This document shows positions 62,316 through 64,000 of a stretch of DNA of 64,000 bases, piece after piece. Numbering within the stretch: the stretch's first letter is position 1; each line of letters begins with the position of its first letter. The notes beneath the pieces were generated by a model, which saw only the letters and a program-made list of their open reading frames with translations, was not told the origin of the DNA and ran no database searches. Made by a program: the position numbers and the translations under genes. Where the stretch lies: NCBI RefSeq assembly GCF_012726295.1, contig NZ_JABAOB010000011.1, positions 1 to 64,000 of the forward strand. The letters run 5' to 3'. This DNA is from Chitinophaga sp. Ak27. GTDB lineage: Bacteria > Bacteroidota > Bacteroidia > Chitinophagales > Chitinophagaceae.

Positions 62316-62930
62316 ATGAGCATAAAAGAAAAACTGAAACAGAATCCTGGTCTCAAGAAACTGGCATTGTACCTCCTGATGCCCAGGCATCAGGCCCGTC
62401 CACGTGCATGGGTAAGGCTATTTGTGAATCCCTTTATACATAAGAAAGGTAAAGGGTCCCTGATCAGGCGGCGCACCCGGATGGATGTACTACCTTTCAA
62501 TACTTTCACACTGGGCGACTATTCCACCATCGAAGATTTTGCTACCGTTAATAATGGTATGGGCGCCGTTGTTATTGGTCACCATGTACGGGTAGGTATC
62601 GGCAACGTACTGATAGGACCGGTACGTATAGGCGACAATGTTATATTGGCGCAGAACATCGTATTATCTGGCTTAAATCACGGCTATACAGACCCCAATG
62701 TACCTATTGCCCAGCAACCGTGCAGTACTGGTGAGATCGTAGTGGAGGCTGACTGCTGGATTGGCGCCAACAGTGTTATTACCGCCGGAGTCACTATTGG
62801 CCGCCACTCGGTGGTGGCAGGAGGCAGCGTGGTCACCAAAAACGTTCCCCCTTATACGATAGTGGCGGGCAATCCTGCCCGCCCTATCCGACAATATCAG
62901 CCATCCAGTGGTACCTGGGAAAAAATTTAG
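62316..62930 (+). CDS. Hexapeptide-repeat (left-handed beta-helix) acyltransferase
   Basis: 204 residues of LbH acetyltransferase type, with hexapeptide repeats from about 68 on (VVIGHHVRVGIGNVLIGPV, IGDNVILAQNIVLSG, CWIGANSVITAGVTIGRHSV) and the terminal PPYTIVAGNPARPI phrase. The catalytic His is probably in LNHGYTDP. A basic N-terminal part (about 10-55) may be membrane-associated. It probably O-acetylates the glycan made by the preceding glycosyltransferase. Its stop codon overlaps that of the convergent PKD gene. Confidence 0.9.
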   Translation: MSIKEKLKQNPGLKKLALYLLMPRHQARPRAWVRLFVNPFIHKKGKGSLIRRRTRMDVLPFNTFTLGDYSTIEDFATVNNGMGAVVIGHHVRVGIGNVLIGPVRIGDNVILAQNIVLSGLNHGYTDPNVPIAQQPCSTGEIVVEADCWIGANSVITAGVTIGRHSVVAGGSVVTKNVPPYTIVAGNPARPIRQYQPSSGTWEKI

Positions 62931-64000
62931 TTGCTCACTTTTATAAAACGGCCCCTCCAGTTAAAGCTACCGTCTTCCGCTTTTACATCTACCGTATAGT
63001 AGCCATTGGCCAGGTTACTGATGTTTATTTCAGCCAGGAAAGGCCCAGGCGTAGTAAACCGGAGTTGATGCTGTATACGGCCATTCAGATCGAAGATCCT
63101 CACCTGCAGCGGCGCTTCACCCCTGCGGGTAACTTGCAACCGCACATACTGCACTGCCGGATTCGGATACAGCTGTACCTTATTTTCCTGGTGTCCGTCA
63201 TTGTTACCGGTTACCGTTAACGAAAACAGACTTGTGCCTGTAGCTCCTTTATCGTCTGTAACGGTAAGGCGAAACTGGTATTCTCCTCCTTCAGTCACCC
63301 TGATCAGGGTTTGGGCAGTATTCGGACTTTGTATATACGCTGTCACCGGACCTTTTACCTGTGACCATTCGTATTTTACAATGTTGCCATCAGGATCATA
63401 GGAAGCACTTCCATCAGCAATCAATGCATCCATAGGCAGTTCTATGCTCCTATCTCCCTGGGAAACAGCAACAGGTGATTTATTGGGTATAGCCGCTACT
63501 ACCACGTTTACGGAGGCCGTACTACTGGCGCCTTTATTATCGGTTACGGTAACTCGATAAGTATACGTACCTGCCTGTAAGTTGCTCACATTCGTTTTGG
63601 CTGCATTTGGTGTAGCCAGGTCGCCGCCTGCGGGGCCGCCGATTTTTTCCCATAGCCAGGTCGTAATTTGTCCGTCGGCATCGGTAGAACCGCTGCCATC
63701 GAGGGCACTGGTATTCACCGGTAATTGCACCCGGATATTGCTGCCGGCATTGGCAACTGGGGGTTTGTTGGGTATTTCCGCCAGTACAGTAATTGTTACC
63801 GTGGCCGTAGCACTGGCGCCATTATTATCAGTTACGGTCAGGCGGTAAGTGTAGGTACCTTCCTGTAAGTTACCCACATTCGTTTTAGCGGCGTTGGTTG
63901 TTGCCAGATCACCACCCGCAGGGCCGCCAGTTTTCTCCCACAACCAGGTGGTGATTTGCCCGTCGGCATCTGTAGAAGCGCTACCATCGAGGGCTACGGT
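62927..64000 (-). CDS. PKD-repeat secreted protein with T9SS type A tail (5' part outside window)
   Basis: At least 357 residues are visible; the frame stays open to the right edge. Three PKD/cadherin-like domains are seen, each ~96 residues, with the phrases (A/G)DGQITTWLWEK and TYTYRVTVTDNKGAS. The first two are near-identical at DNA level, the third diverged. The last ~80 residues (VQLYPNPAVQYVRLQVTRRG...FIKVSN) are a T9SS type A sorting domain. An extracellular enzyme or adhesin may lie in the missing N-terminus. Confidence 0.88.
   Translation of the reverse strand, partial: TVALDGSASTDADGQITTWLWEKTGGPAGGDLATTNAAKTNVGNLQEGTYTYRLTVTDNNGASATATVTITVLAEIPNKPPVANAGSNIRVQLPVNTSALDGSGSTDADGQITTWLWEKIGGPAGGDLATPNAAKTNVSNLQAGTYTYRVTVTDNKGASSTASVNVVVAAIPNKSPVAVSQGDRSIELPMDALIADGSASYDPDGNIVKYEWSQVKGPVTAYIQSPNTAQTLIRVTEGGEYQFRLTVTDDKGATGTSLFSLTVTGNNDGHQENKVQLYPNPAVQYVRLQVTRRGEAPLQVRIFDLNGRIQHQLRFTTPGPFLAEINISNLANGYYTVDVKAEDGSFNWRGRFIKVSN

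Overview
The window looks like chromosome of a Bacteroidota, most likely a Chitinophaga-type member of the Chitinophagaceae (inference). Supporting signs: secreted proteins with type IX secretion (T9SS) C-terminal signals (type B at the left edge, type A at the right edge), three TonB-receptor/DUF5686 outer-membrane proteins with a carboxypeptidase-regulatory-like N-domain, a DUF3347 lipoprotein, a GH20 hexosaminidase, few Shine-Dalgarno sequences, and several exact matches to the Bacteroidota -7 promoter box TAnnTTTG. I saw no rRNA, tRNA, CRISPR array, prophage or insertion sequence.

Layout. 1-7310: 3' part of a giant T9SS adhesin with 11 almost identical 88-89-residue repeats. 7.4-18.1 kb: a small conserved protein, a GH20 hexosaminidase, an S41 protease with a CBM9-like protein, a fibre-like secreted protein, serA, a serine hydrolase lipoprotein, a PhnZ-like HD oxygenase and a HEAT-like protein. 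18.2-21.0 kb: thrS-infC. 21.4-27.3 kb: a coiled-coil membrane protein, a TonB receptor with a DUF3347 lipoprotein, and an ABC-F ATPase. 27.4-36.5 kb: a two-component system followed by a heavy-metal RND efflux operon (TolC, adaptor, OprB-like porin, CzcA-like pump). Six 11-bp-spaced direct repeats between the two parts are a good candidate for the regulator's binding site. 36.8-47.5 kb: trhO, small membrane proteins, DUF5686, methionine genes (metZ-osmC divergent from metX) and a TonB receptor.

47.6-54.7 kb, all on the minus strand, is the most interesting locus: a retron. A reverse transcriptase with the retron signatures NAxxH (N231-H235) and VTG (389-391) plus YADD (339-342) is preceded by a 468-bp non-coding interval. 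That interval holds a 14-nt a1/a2 inverted repeat, msr stem-loops and a 27-bp msd hairpin. Immediately upstream in the same orientation are a winged-helix/SWIM zinc-finger protein and a WGR/HEAT-repeat protein. From memory this set matches the predicted type XIII retrons; I know of no detailed mechanism for that type, so the ncRNA mapped here is the most useful new detail.

54.9-64.0 kb: ychF, an SpmA-SpmB fusion, a PH-domain protein, a thiamine-binding protein, a FkbM methyltransferase, a GNAT/nitrilase fusion, a glycosyltransferase with a hexapeptide acyltransferase, and the 3' end of a PKD/T9SS protein.

A second unexplained signal is a family of intergenic inverted repeats whose arms are tandem heptamers ending in AAAGC (about 25.15, 41.55 and 44.45 kb, with a shorter relative at 57.28 kb). 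The three full copies share a core and have compensating differences in their stems.
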